NCBI RefSeq assembly: GCF_026210795.1
Contig: NC_089454.1
Coordinates: forward strand, 1,922,001 to 1,986,000
Source of the DNA: Rhizophagus irregularis
Taxonomy: Eukaryota; Glomeromycota; Glomeromycetes; Glomerales; Glomeraceae
Reading direction: 5' to 3'
DNA: 64,000 nucleotides
Positions within the stretch are counted from its first letter, which is position 1. Each line of letters begins with the position of its first letter. A program made the translations under genes and the position numbers. Shown one piece after another: positions 11,782 through 23,630 of this stretch. The notes beneath the pieces are model-generated. The model did not search any database, was not told where the DNA came from, and saw nothing but the letters and a program-made list of their open reading frames with translations.

Positions 11782-14286
11782 CTAATAATATTCGTCGGCT
11801 TCAAAGATTTCATAAATTTCCTCGTCTTCTTTTGCTTCTTTTGTGGCTTTTTCTTTGCCTTTTCGATTCCTTTCAGCTCTTTGTTGCTAATATGATATAA
11901 ACAAAATTAATTAGCGATATTTGCAATGTAAAAATATTAAAAACAATTCAACTTACTGTTGTCGAACTTTCACCAATCTCATCCAAATCTTCGGGTCTAA
12001 TCGAATTCATTTCCGCTGAATTTAACAAGAAATCCGAATATGGATCCGTTAAATTTGGCTCCATTGGCTCACAATCTTCGTAAGATTGAATCAAATCATC
12101 AATCACATCATCAGCCGCGTCATATTCGCTAACATCGTTTGTTTTGTTGGTTTCATCAGTTTCGTACATTTTCGCTTTATCGAGCGCCCATTCAGGCGCA
12201 TTCTTGAGAGGTTCACTAGACGTAAAATACATGTCATCATCATAAATTCTCTCTCTTTGCTTTTTGCGTGTTGAATATATTCTGCTTCAGGGTCCAATAC
12301 GTTTCGTAATAGGTGTTTTAACTATTTAAAACAAAGATAAACTTTATATATCAAATAAATATTAAAATAGGTTAATAGCAATAATCACTTTAATACCTTG
12401 TTCGAACGCCATTCCCGATCGTATACATGCAGGAACCGCTTGTTATTAGGCAATTTCTGTCTTGATTCGTCTTCGGAATCCGATTGCTCAATCGAATGAC
12501 AATCATTCTGTAGGAGCATTAGTAATAATTCATCTTTATCGAATTCCTGTATGTTAGCATCATTTCTTTCATATAATTTTATTGCGGCCTTTACTCGTCT
12601 ATTTTTTTTCTGTCGAATATATAAAGATTAATTTCAAATGACTAAAAAAAAAAGAAGTGTATTAAAATAAAATACTCCTCACTTCGGACAATCACGCATT
12701 TACGTGCATTCTTCGATCTACTTTGTCTAATTGGCCTGATTGTCGTTTCCATTGTCTATCTCTTTTATGCTTGTGCATCGATCATAACCAGTCTGACAAT
12801 TGGGTTACCGACGGATTATAATGTCCACTCATCAACTTCTTTAATTCAGGTATCAATTTTTCGTATATCTTTGCTGTCTGTTCACTGAAAGTCTTACCAT
12901 AATCCAACCGATATTCTTCGGGTATTTGACCTTTCAAGAGGTTTTTCATTTCAGCCTAAACAATAAGAGGAAATAATAAAATAATAAAAGCTGTATATAT
13001 ACATTAACACAATTCGGCTGCAAATAGTCTTGTAAAATTCTTACTCTTGCATCTGTAGCGGCAACTTCATCAGGAGATTCCTCTCTCGATTTTAATCTTT
13101 TATTGGGACGTTTTGGTGAATATTGCTGCGGAGGATTAATAATCTTTCGAGGTATGTGAAGTTGTTTGGATTGTTGAAGTTCTTCTCGGAGAGCTTTATT
13201 TTCTTCACATAATTCATTCGATTCATTACTAAAAATTTCATTAAAATCCCGTAACATGGAGTTCTCCTCCTCGATCCTACGAACATGGTCTTCTAAATTA
13301 TCTATTTTTCGTTTTATTCTGGCTACTTTGGACTTTTCTTGTTTTAATTCGTTCTGTAGTCGAAGGGTTTCTTTTTTTAAATTTCCTAACTCAAAATTAC
13401 CTATTTTAAATTATAAGGATATGTAACAAACAGATGTAATATAATAAATATCAAAATATAAAAATAACAAATTCGATTTACCCGCTTCTTCATTACTTGG
13501 TCGATCACTTCTTGGTGCTCCTTCTTTATGATGTGAACGATAACTTTTTGGTACATTAATATTAAGATATTTTTTAATAATATCCAAAGCCGTTAAATTT
13601 CATTGAGATTGAGATTGAGTTCGACCTATTGAGGCTGAAATATCTGGCGGAATAACGAGTTTAAAGGGAGATGAAGAAACTGTAGTATTAGTATTTTGTA
13701 GTGTTAGTGTTGACGAAGTGGTAATATTACGTGTTGATAGTGTTGACGAAGTGGTAATATTACGTGTTGAAGAAGCAATATTTCATGATGCTGATGCTGA
13801 CGATTGTGATGCCGGTATTGAAGTGGCAATATTTGGAGGTGTTGGTGTTGACGAAGTGGCAATATTTGGAGGTGTTGCTGTTGAAGAAGCAATATTTTGT
13901 GGTGTTAGTGTTGACAAAGTGGTAATATTTCGTGATGCTGATGTTGACGATCGTGATGCCAGTGTTGAAGAAGCAATATTTCGTGATGCTGATGCTGACG
14001 ATCGTGATGCCGGTGTTGAAGTGGCAATATTTGGAGGTGTTGGTGTTGACGAAGTGGCAATATTTGGAGGTGTTGCTGTTGAAGAAGCAATATTTTGTGG
14101 TGTTGATATTGACGAAGTGGTAATATTTCATGATGCTGATGCTGACGATCGTGATGCCGGTGTTGAAGTGGCAATATTTGGAGGTGTTGGTGTTGACGAA
14201 GTGGCAATATTTTGTGGTGCTGGTGTTGACGATTCAGCAATATTTGGTGGAGGAGTATTTGGTTTCGATGGTTTCTTACGAGTCAT
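11782..14286 (-). pseudogene. Plavaka element B accessory gene
   Basis: Minus strand, ATG at 14284-14286, stop at 11782-11784. The N-terminus (14286-13600) is built of NIATSSTPTPP / SRSSASAS repeats. A coiled coil follows (about 13400-13140), then an RPNKRLKS basic patch, an exon with LDYGKTFSEQTAKIYEKLIP and TQLSDWL (12960-12750), an exon beginning KKNRRVKAAIKLYERND and ending YDREWRSNKV (about 12605-12400), LLRNVLDPEAEY...LKNAPEWALDK (12300-11960), and a last charged exon ending EADEYY (11888-11782) behind a clear GTAAGT donor. Two CGA-to-TGA changes stop the repeat region (14128-14130 and 13783-13785). Same block order as 1303-3790 and 55371-56610. Function unknown; probably a DNA-binding helper of the tnp2 transposase. 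Confidence 0.6.
13690..14250. repeat. Coding minisatellite in accessory gene B
   Basis: Units of about 45-60 bp ('ggtgttgacgaagtggcaatatttg', 'gaagaagcaatatttcgtgatgctgatg') are repeated more than ten times, with a higher-order period of about 180 bp. On the minus strand they encode Ser/Thr/Pro/Ala-rich repeats around N-I-A/T. The length stays a multiple of three through most of the array. Confidence 0.85.
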
Positions 14287-14845
14287 TATTGGTTTTTTTT
14301 TTCAAAAAAAAAAGAAAGAGATTTTTGTACGGACAAGGAAATTGGTCCACCTTTTATATCTATTTTTTACTATCAAATTAGACTCTCAACAATCAACGAT
14401 CAATTACACTTAAACATTTGTATCAAATTAGACTCTCAACAATCAACGATCAATTACACTTAAACTTTCGCATCAAATTAGACTTTCAATTAATTAAACA
14501 GATCAAATCAGACTTAAACTTTTTCATCAATCAGACTTAAACTTTCGCATCAAATTAGACTTTCAATTAATGAAACTGTTAAATCAAATTAAATAGTATG
14601 GTGATACGTATGTTTTATTTTTAAATTTCTATACTTATTCAATTTTCGTTCAATTTTTTGTCTATTTCGTCCAAATTTCGTATGGTTTTTTTAATTATAC
14701 CATCAATATCACTTTAAAAACGGAATATAAAAAATCACAATATTACTAAAAATTTGACATCACTAAAAATTTGATATTAATAATTACAATTTTATTCAAC
14801 GTAAAAACATATTACAACTTTATCATATCTGACTTTTATCAAAAA
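14287..14845. promoter_or_regulatory. Divergent intergenic region of Plavaka B with about 50-bp tandem repeats
   Basis: Between the ATGs of the accessory gene (14286, minus) and transposase B (14846, plus). At 14370-14580 there are four or five copies of a unit built from 'catcaaattagactctcaa', 'caattacactt' and 'aaactttcgcat'. The sequence differs from the arrays in elements A and C, but the position is the same. Confidence 0.6.
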
Positions 14846-17267
14846 ATGAATAAAGGGAGAAGAAAACGCATTGCTGCTAATATTTTGGACGAATATAATA
14901 ATCCGAGTTCTTCAACCTCTGAACGAACTTATGCCAAATTTACGACCAGAAAACCAAGATCGAAGGTTCCGTGCTATTGCAGCAATTGTAATAGGAAAAT
15001 GATTGATCCGCGTACAAAGGAGAGACACGAGCAAACGAATTCTTTAGAACTATTAAATTCCGATAAGGCTCCAATGTCTCAAGAGTTAGTAGAACTGATT
15101 GATTCGACAATATCGTTAGAAGAACCACAAGATACGACAATATCGTTAGTAGAACCACAAGATACAACAATACCGTTAGTAGAACCACAAGATACGACAA
15201 TATCTATTGATATATATTCTGATAATGATACGTATGAGCAACAACAATATGTATTTCTTCCACGTAAAAAAAGGTCAAAAACAGGCACACTTCATCATAT
15301 TACTGAAGTTGAGCAAGTCGCTGAATCAACTGAATATGACACGGATGATATCTACACTAGTGAATCTTCAGCACAAGAAGATTCTCCTAATAATGATGAT
15401 AACGAATTTTCAAGTAATTTTGAGAATTATTCTCATCCTATGTTCGACATACCAGATATTTCAGACACACCGAATATTTCAGAATTACCAACAGATGAAC
15501 TAATTAAAGGGATTTTGATATGGATTATGAAGTTCAGGTCGAGTCATAACATACCAAATACTGCAATTGAAGAATTAATACAATTTATTAAAATAATATT
15601 GAAAGTGTGTAAAAATATCAATCCCGAATCATTTCCAAATTCATTATATATGTTAAGAAAGCGTTAGGACTTATCGATCGATTTACGCAATTTGCAGCTT
15701 GCCAAAAATGCCACAAATTATACAAAAAAGAGGATATAATATCAAATGATGATAATACTATTATGAAATGCAGCCATGTCGAATTTCCAAATTCGGCCAC
15801 AAAAGAGATTAAAGCAATGTCAAACTCCTTTAGGAAAGAAAATTTCTTTAAATAATAGTATATCAATTGTTCCTGAATTAATTCATCCGGTCTCGAGTAT
15901 ACAACACAGCTTTCAAGTATGTTCAAGTCGACCAGATTTGAAGAATTATTGCGGCATTGGACTCGTCGTTCAGTAATTGATAATGTTTTATCAGACATAT
16001 ACGACGGGCAAATTTGGCAAAATCTTAAGGAATCAAACGAACAAGGGTCAAATAACTTTTTCTGACCGGACAAGGCTGATACTCATTTAGGATTAATGAT
16101 AAATTTGGATTGGTTCCAGCCGTACGAAGAAACGATTTACAGTACAGGTGTAATATATGCAATAATATATATGTAATCTACCTCGGGATGTTCGATTTAA
16201 GCCTGAAAATATGCTTATACTCGGCATATTACCGGGGTCCAATGAGGTTAAATTACATAGAGTAAATCATTACCTTTCACCAATAATCACGGAATTAGAA
16301 TTACTTTGGGAAGGCGTGAATCTTAATCGCACTAATGAATGTCCAAATGGCAAAGATATTCGAGCTGCATTAATAATTGCTTCGTGCGATATTCCTGGAG
16401 CTCAAAAATTATGCGGGCACATCTCTGCCCTTGCATCATGCTATCGATGCGAAAAAAGGGCCAATAATTGCAATTTTGGTGGTATGGCGGATATGAGCGA
16501 CTGGTTTATCATGAAAGATCCAGTCGAGCATCGTCAAAAGGCTTTAGAATGGCGACGATGCAAATCTAACGCAGAAAGAGAGATTCGTCAAGGAGAATGG
16601 CGTAAGGTGGTCTGAAATATTAAGACTGCCGTATTTTGATCCGATTCGTTTTGTTGTTGTAGATCCGATGCATTGCCTTTTTCTAGGAATTGCTAAATGG
16701 ATAACAAAACGAATATGGATTGACGAAGGTGTATTAACAGAAAAAGATCTTCAATCAATTCAAAAGAAAATGGACGAATTTAAAGTACCATCAGATTTGG
16801 GACTAATTCCTGGTAAAATCCATTGTGGTGAAGGGTTTTCTAACTTTACCGCTGACTAATGGCGCAACTTTTTCCTAATATATGCCACTGTTGCTTTATG
16901 GAATCATCTTCCAGGTAAAGATCGCAAAATTCTTATGTATTTCGTAAGAGTTTGTACAATTTTGGTTAGACGAATTGTGGAGATTAACAATATGAAAGAA
17001 GCCCATGAACTTTTGATAAAGATAATTAAATTGATCGAAGAATGCTATGGCGAAGAAAAAATAACGCCAAACCTCCACCTATCATTACATCTATGCGAGT
17101 GCTCTTACGATTACGGACCTCTGTATTCGTTCTGGTGCTTTAGCTTTGAACGAATGAATGGCTTATTAGGTAATTCAAATTTAATTGTATCGATTTTTCA
17201 AATTATATTATTTCATTTAGCAAAGATTAATAATAAATTATTTATTAGGATCTTTGCCTAATAGCCA
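14846..17267 (+). pseudogene. Plavaka-type transposase B, 3'-truncated
   Basis: ATG at 14846. The CYCSNCNRK zinc motif and a Thr/Val-rich repeat (ISLVEPQDTT, three copies) precede the WIMKFRSSHNIPNTA block (about 15520), CQKCHKLYKK (about 15700), LMINLDWFQPY, INHYLSPII-like, CDIPGAQKLCGH, CYRCEKRA, and DPMHCLFLGIAKW at about 16665. FSFERMNGLLG ends exon 1 at about 17168, and an intron of about 80 nt ends TTATTAG at 17250. Exon 2 starts SLPNS and then leaves homology at about 17267, where LINE sequence begins. Frameshifts near 15662, 15850-16190 and 16600 and a stop at 16857 make it non-functional. The DDE-type core family is firm. Confidence 0.85.
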
Positions 17268-19060
17268 CCGCCAATTTTATGGGCCCTTTCTCAGGATCGC
17301 ATTACCTAATCTTTACTTGTTGGCCGTGTGTGTATCACGTACTCAAAAAAAGGATTTGCTATAATGTCCCATTGGCTTCCTACCGCTGGCCCTGCTTCTA
17401 CCTCGTTCCACCCTTATTCTGGTTGCTCTCGTCATATTCCTAAATATGCAACACTTTCTGCTATCAAACGACGTTGTACTAGTGAACGTTGTTTTTTCCA
17501 GGTTCAACTGACCGATACTATCGCCTACCCTACCAAGAATGCCAAAGTTTTTACCACAGGACGACCTATTAGATTATCGACCTCTTTAACTTATGCCTCT
17601 TCTTTAGCTATGGTTTACTTCAACCGACCTTCGAGTGAAGTTTTTGCTCCCCCATCTGATGATTCTCCATTTGTCCCTCCTAGTTCTACATGTGAATTAT
17701 ATACAGATGGGTCCTTTCTTGATTTGTCTTCTGGAAATTCTCCCTTTATGTCTTCAGCCTGGCTTGCCCTTGATGAAAATAACCTTATTTTGAAATCCTC
17801 TTCTGATGTTATTCCATCAACTTATCCTTCTACTCTACGTTCTGAAACGTTTGCCCTCCTATCAGCACTTAAAGCTTTAACCTCTTATTCTTCAACAATT
17901 ATTAATACTGATTGTGCTTCCTTGATTTCAACTTGGAATCAATTTGTTGATAAACCCTTTTTGCCAAAGCTTCTACGACAACCTAATCATTTGCTTTGGC
18001 TCTCTATTAGACACTATATACACAGGAAACATTTATCAATCACTCTCCAGAAAGTCCCTGCCAAAGATGATATATATAATACACAAGTGGACTTTCTAGC
18101 TAAAGTAGCTCTTCATTCACCTCAACCGACTATAACTCCTATATCTTTGTTAGATGCTCCGTGTATCATTTTATTTGACTCTCTTCTTATTGATGAAAAT
18201 ATTCGTCACTTTCTTAGGTCTATTTATGAGGCTAAAAATTTATTAGATTTCAGTTCTCTTTCTCGGTTTTCTCATCTTGCTCCAGTTGATAATTTTGACT
18301 GGAAGGGTATTCTCTTTTGGTTATCTCGTTCAAAAGTTTTTACTACTCATCACAAAGGACTCCTCGCGTTTCGACTTAAAGTTTTATTGGATATGTTACC
18401 TACTTTGACTGTCCTTCAGAAACGTAAACCTTCTCTTTATCTTCCCGATTGGTTATGTTCTCTTTGCCACTCAGCTTCTGAAGACATGAATCATCTTTGG
18501 ACTTGTACTTACATTATTCCTGATGCCAGCCCTAGGTCAATTCATCACAGGCTCCTACTTTTTTTTCATGATGCTTGTATTACTAATTTCTCTGAATGCG
18601 TTTTTCTTTCAGATAACTTTTTACTTGAATTTTTCGCTCTTGATTGTTGAGATTTTACTACACCCTCACCCTCCTGTCTTTGGCTAACTCGTGGACTTTT
18701 CCCTGTTGACCTTATACAACATCTTCGTCAAATATTTCCTAAGAAAACGATTTTTGAAGTTTAACTTCACTTTTATCTGATCTTCATGAACAACTATATT
18801 GGGACATTTGGATGCCTCGCAATATTTTCTTTCATCTATGACTGCAATTGCAGAATTCTGATCTTGCAAATAATCACTCTTTTCCTTTTTCTCATTCTTC
18901 TCCTTCTCCTCACATCACTTTTGGCTCTTCTTTGGCGACAGTCTCTCAGGATTCCTGGTTTTCTTGGATATCCTCTTCAATAATTCGAGGTGGATCTTGG
19001 ATTTCGCACTTGGATTTTCTGCGCCGCTTAACAGTTCAACCTCTTAGGATTTCTCTCTAA
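17268..19060 (+). pseudogene. Non-LTR retrotransposon, RNase H and C-terminal part
   Basis: The ORF 17328-18650 carries an RNase H domain: LYTDGSF (first catalytic Asp), SETFALLSALKAL (Glu), INTDCASLI (Asp) and QVDFLAK. After it comes a C-terminal zinc-like motif, WLCSLCHSASEDMNHLW (C-x2-C...H), typical of these elements after RNase H. The remaining C-terminus runs to about 19060 in shifted frames. Style and codon use (T-rich, FSSLS-rich) match the RT half at 9134-11311, so the two may be one element split by about 6 kb of Plavaka B. Alternatively this is a separate 5'-truncated insertion into exon 2 of Plavaka B. Confidence 0.82.
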
Positions 19061-19317
19061 CAGAATCGTACCCATTTGGATTTTCGGGATCTTGGACAAG
19101 TTGACCACACCGGTCTTCTGCAAAGCTTGTGTATGTGATTCTGTAATAGTTTAGTTTTCTTTTTCTTTAACTTTGTTCTAGTTTAGATTTCTTTACTTGT
19201 ATGAGTCGTGAAGCTACTCTTTTTATTTTTTATTCTATTTTCTTATTTTTGTAATATCGTTCGATCTTGTAAATTTTCGATTTAAAATATAAATAAAAGA
19301 TAAAGTCATGGACTGTT
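19061..19317. other. Probable 3' untranslated end of the LINE
   Basis: T-rich sequence with no ORF, running into 'aaatataaataaaagataaag' near 19290. No clean poly(A) or TSD could be assigned. Confidence 0.4.
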
Positions 19318-19785
19318 TTTACAGTAAAAAGATGATTTAACCACCATTTGACTCGTCATTATGAGACGATTCCAACGAGCTATGGGGCATCTTTCTATGA
19401 TCATTGGATGCCAAGTTATTACGTGAAATGTAAAATGGCACAGTATCGCAAAATACAAAATGCCAATTTTTGACGTTTCGTTAAATATCTCGGCATCCAG
19501 TGATCGTAAAAAGACGGTCTAATCACCATTCGACTCGTCGTTATGAGACGATTCCAACGAGCTATGGGGCATCTTTCTATGATCATTGGATGCCAAGTTA
19601 TTACGTGAAATGTAAAATGGCACAGTATCGCAAAATACAAAATGCCAATTTTTGACGTTTCGTTAAATATCTCGGCATCCAGTGATCGTAAAAAGACGGT
19701 CTAATCACCATTCGACTCGTCGTTATGAGACGATTCAACGGAGCTGCGGTGCTTACTACGATCATTAGATGCCAAGTTATTACGT
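19318..19785. repeat. 182-bp tandem satellite (about 2.6 copies)
   Basis: Copies are spaced 182 bp: 'tccaacgagctatggggcat' recurs at 19371 and 19553, and a partial, mutated copy follows near 19733. Each unit has a small inverted repeat around 'gactcgtc...gagacgatt'. In reverse complement it matches the repeats inside the pogo-like MITE at 7120-7700. Confidence 0.88.
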
Positions 19786-20320
19786 GAAACATAATATTTT
19801 TAGGTTTCGACAATTTCGACATGTCGAAACTATTTCAGCATTTCGACAAATCAGAGAGCCAATGTCAAAATATCGAAATAGTTTCGACAATTTTGACATG
19901 CTGAAACTCCCTAATTTTGGCAGGCAACTTTACCAATGGATAAATAATTAGCCGATAAAATTATATTTATAGTTTAGTTTAGTGTAACGAGATAATCATA
20001 TGATAATAGATCTTCAAATTTTATTAGAAAAAGATAGTAAATATTAGAAATATTTTTCTTAAAATGTATAAATACAAGTGGATTTCGATAGGAAATTCGG
20101 CAGTCTCGATTTAATATCTTAACTCAAGATAAAATTATTATTAATAAAGAGTTATCATAGTGGTTTCACTATGAACAACGATTAATAATTAATGATTTAT
20201 TATAAAAATTAATAAATTTAGAGAAATTATCGCAATTTAAAATTTCGGTAAGAAAATTTTGTTTTGTAATTTTTGTAATTAATTTTTAATTTTAATAGAA
20301 ATTATTCGAACTCAACACGT
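19786..20320. other. AT-rich spacer with 'tttcgaca(tgt)' words
   Basis: At 19800-19910 there are five 'tttcgaca'/'tgtcgaaa' words forming imperfect palindromes. The rest is featureless AT-rich DNA. Confidence 0.4.
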
Positions 20321-20367
20321 CGGTGGCAACATACTTAATAGTTACTTGGCATGAAGTGCTGAGTAAC

Positions 20368-20466
20368 TGTTGTATTTGCAATAAGCAATATGATTGGTGG
20401 GATTTACTGAATACTGAGTGCAGCTCAGTAAATTTTACTGATCATATTCTTATTGCAAATACATGT
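20368..20466. repeat. Foldback (hairpin) about 95 bp long
   Basis: 'tgtatttgcaataag' at about 20371 is the inverse of 'cttattgcaaataca' at about 20449. Nested arms 'tatgat'/'atcata' and 'tttactga'/'tcagtaaa' lie between, so most of the segment can fold on itself. No coding content. Confidence 0.75.
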
Positions 20467-20651
20467 AAAGGCTTACAACAGATGCCGCAGTTATTGATGA
20501 GCATCGCTGTTATGCCAGGTTAAGTCTGTTTTATCAAGAGGCTTTCTTACATAATAGGTATTTATTATACAGCTTAGTAACTGGTTGTACTAACATAAAT
20601 CACCAATTAGTAAATGCCTGATAAGATAATTTATTATCCTATGGGCGGCGT

Positions 20652-20957
20652 GTCACAACAGATATATGAAATATTAATAAGAAACATTTATAAGTTGTAA
20701 TATTACAAAAAAATAATAATAGCTTTATCCATACATTATTTCAAAAATTTTTGTTTTTTTAATTTTTTTTATATATATATTTTATAAAAAAAATTATATA
20801 TAAATATATATATGTCATAAAATAAATTGCTTAGCAGTGTAAAAAATTTATGGGTTAGATAAAAGTTTGCTTAGCAGATATGAAAAATATTTGCTTATTG
20901 GACCTTAGTAAATTTTGAATTTTTTATCTGACCTATATATATATTGTTCAGTCCAGC
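20652..20957 (+). repeat. Left inverted repeat of the 20.6-23.9 kb element
   Basis: Reads GTCACA at the outer end and TTGTTCAGTCC at the inner end. Contains an AT-rich middle (20745-20815) that is the least conserved part. Confidence 0.75.
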
Positions 20958-20958
20958 T

Positions 20959-21195
20959 TATTGCATTGCCAAACAGGTTTAGGCAAGATGGCGTTTCACC
21001 AAAAAGTGAAATTCTGCCGAAACTATATTAAAGTTATATTAAAAAACTGGTAAAACTTTGGAGAAAGGTGAAACTGCCAAAACTTATTATAAATGCCAAA
21101 ACTGCTGAAACTCTGCCGAAACTATAATAAATCTATAGTAAAATTTTGACGAAACTAATCGTAAGATTTTGAAGAGGTTTAGACAAGCAACCTTA
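20959..21195. mobile_element. hAT MITE, copy 3 (diverged)
   Basis: The body from 'gtttaggcaagatggcg' to 'gacaagcaacctta' matches copies 1 and 2 with many C-to-T/G-to-A type differences. The left end is decayed (TTATTGCATTGCC for TAAGGTTGCTTGCC). GTCC(A)GC on the left and GTCCTGGC (21196-21203) on the right look like a decayed 8-bp duplication. Confidence 0.72.
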
Positions 21196-21764
21196 GTCCT
21201 GGCATCATCCTTACTTATATGGCAGTCATACCAATTAATAAACAATTTCATTTGTAATAAAACAGAGTTCATTTATGTTTAAAATAAGTTATCTGATAAA
21301 TAAATTTATAATTTACTAATAATCGGATTACAATTTGTTTTAAATTTATAAATTACTAACAATCAGTCACAATTTGTTTTAAAGAGAGCAATTGGTAAAT
21401 TTAAATTAAATGATAGTTATCAATCAGTAAATTTAAACTAAAAGATAGTTATCAATCGGGTATTAACTTGATTAATACCTGATTGAAGTATATACCAATT
21501 TCTAACTATTGAATAAATCAGGTGACCAATCAAAAAAAAGTTACCAATCGAGTAGATATCCGATTGATCAGTGTTTACCTGTGTATATGCTTTTTCAAAG
21601 TTGTAAAAAGAAAAAAGCTGTCATTAATATTTTAATTCTTTCTAACAAAGTTATTTCTCAATTTAAATAACTAGCAATGAATTCTTCTAATTTCAAAAAT
21701 ATATTAATAAATTGAATGAATAAAGCAAAAAAAAATAATAATTACATATAATAATAAATTATCA

Positions 21765-23630
21765 ACCTATAATAAAAAGGTATACAAAAATTTTCTGCAT
21801 ATCCTTTTTAATAATACCATAACAATTTTGTAAATTCTCTGAACAAAATACACAGTATGCAGCACCATCATTTTGATGGTCAAGTTTTATCATATCTTAA
21901 TGATACATTACCAAATTTGGAATATGAGATAACTTTAATAGTTGCTTAAATCATACTGTTGAATTTCCAAAAGTAAGAAGTCATACACCAGACATTATAG
22001 TATTGCGGCTGGTTTTTTTTGCATGCTTAAAATCTTGTATATGAACAACAGGTCTTACATTCAGAAAAATCAGGCAGCTGAAATTAATTCCAAATTTGTC
22101 ATTCTGAAAAACTAGCCGTTTATTTGTTAAATGGATTTAGATTGCAGTTTGAGCTTTAAATTCAACAATATGGCTATCTAAACCAATTGATAATATTGAA
22201 AGATTAAGCCATAATGTCATTTGAATCAATAATTCTTGATGAAAATTCGTTACAATTAACTGGTTATTAGATCTAATATTGGCAATTAATACAATAACTA
22301 TTGGCAGAAAGTTTGGTAATAGTACCTAATAATAATAATTGAAATAAATATGACTACGAATTGTATGTATATAAATGATACAATTTATTATAAATAAATA
22401 CTACCTGCAATATATAGGCATGCATGTCATTCGCAATAGCTTTTTTAATTTTAATATCATTAATAATTATTGGAATATCTTTATATATATTAATTTTAAT
22501 TTTTTCAATAGAAAGTATCGACCCAACAATATATCTTAAACCAAAATGATACCAAAGAGCAGGTTTTAATTTAGTAATGTCAGACATAGCAGCTATATAT
22601 AGGCCTTTGATAATTTAATGTATCAACTAGCCTTTTAAATTTGACGATATTTTTAAATAAAAAAGTAGGATTTATAAGTGTATCTTTATTGTTAGTATGA
22701 AGTTTTCTATTTGGATAAAAAATTTTTTAATAAATTAACACACTTTTTATAAATAATAAAATAAGTGGCAGATCATATTGTATGTTTTGAATTATGGATC
22801 CTTTCAAATTTTGACAAAAAATATCAAGAGCTTGAGTGCTAAAACTTCCTAATATAATGAGAAAGTTTGTAAGTTTTTTATTATATGTGAAATTTTGCTT
22901 GCCTTTATTATTATCTTTATGAATGGCAGCTTAAATCATTATTTCACATAATCCTTTAAAAACAGGTTTTTCATTAAATACATTAATAACATTATGAATA
23001 GTTTTATCTGCTAATATAATCCATATATTTGTATGATCATTATCTTTAACATGCATGTTTTAACATGTACTGCAACATCTATTATTTAAATAGAAAAAAA
23101 TTTTTAAATTTTTAATTTTTTCCTTCCAAAAAAACTCACATTCTTTATCAATATGCCATTGAGATTCTGCATAAATTTTCTGATTTAATGCACGCTTTTG
23201 TGATGTTGTAAGTTTTTTTCTTGTAAATTTATAAGGAAATTTATTTGGAAACATTTTTTTAGCCATTACTTCAATATAATAAGCTCCACCATAACTTGCT
23301 GGTGTTCTATTAACATAATTTGTAATTAAATTTAAACAGAACCTTAAACATCCCTTTTTCTTGTTAAATACTTGATTAATATATGTTGGATTTATTATTA
23401 TATTATTATTTTCTTCACTAATTTCATTTTTGACTTCATTTACTGTAATAATATCATCATCATCCATTGTATCTTCTATTTCACTCTCCCAATTATCCCA
23501 GTCATCATCTGAATTTTTATTATTTATATCATCATCTTTATCTGTTGTTGATTTTGCAAAAAAGTATAAAATACTACATTGTCCATCTTTTCTTTTACAT
23601 CATGAACCATTTGCATAATGATTAATATAA
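21765..23630 (-). pseudogene. Degraded transposase of a Glomeromycotina-abundant family (possibly P-element/THAP9-like)
   Basis: Open stretches at 23467-23060 and 22587-22354 join, across frame breaks, a recognisable protein order. A GAYYIEVMAKKMFPNKF segment is followed by NLKGSIIQNIQYD, FKRLVDTLNYQ, DITKLKPALWYHFGL with IVGSIL, NDMHAYILQV, and then (22300-21780) VRPVVHIQDFKHAKK, ARNTIMSG-like, RLLTFGNSTV and NCYGIIKKDMQ. The HIQD-KHAKK-RN part resembles the DP-H-K--RN block of P-type transposases, which is why I lean to that group. The match is from memory of proteins repeated in Rhizophagus genomes. Many stops; inactive. Confidence 0.55.

Noticed and set aside
13718-14413. 231-residue plus-strand ORF with Val/Asp/Gly repeats
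   Set aside because: Antisense of the accessory gene B minisatellite. The minus strand has the conserved downstream exons, so the plus-strand repeats are a by-product of a unit length divisible by three.
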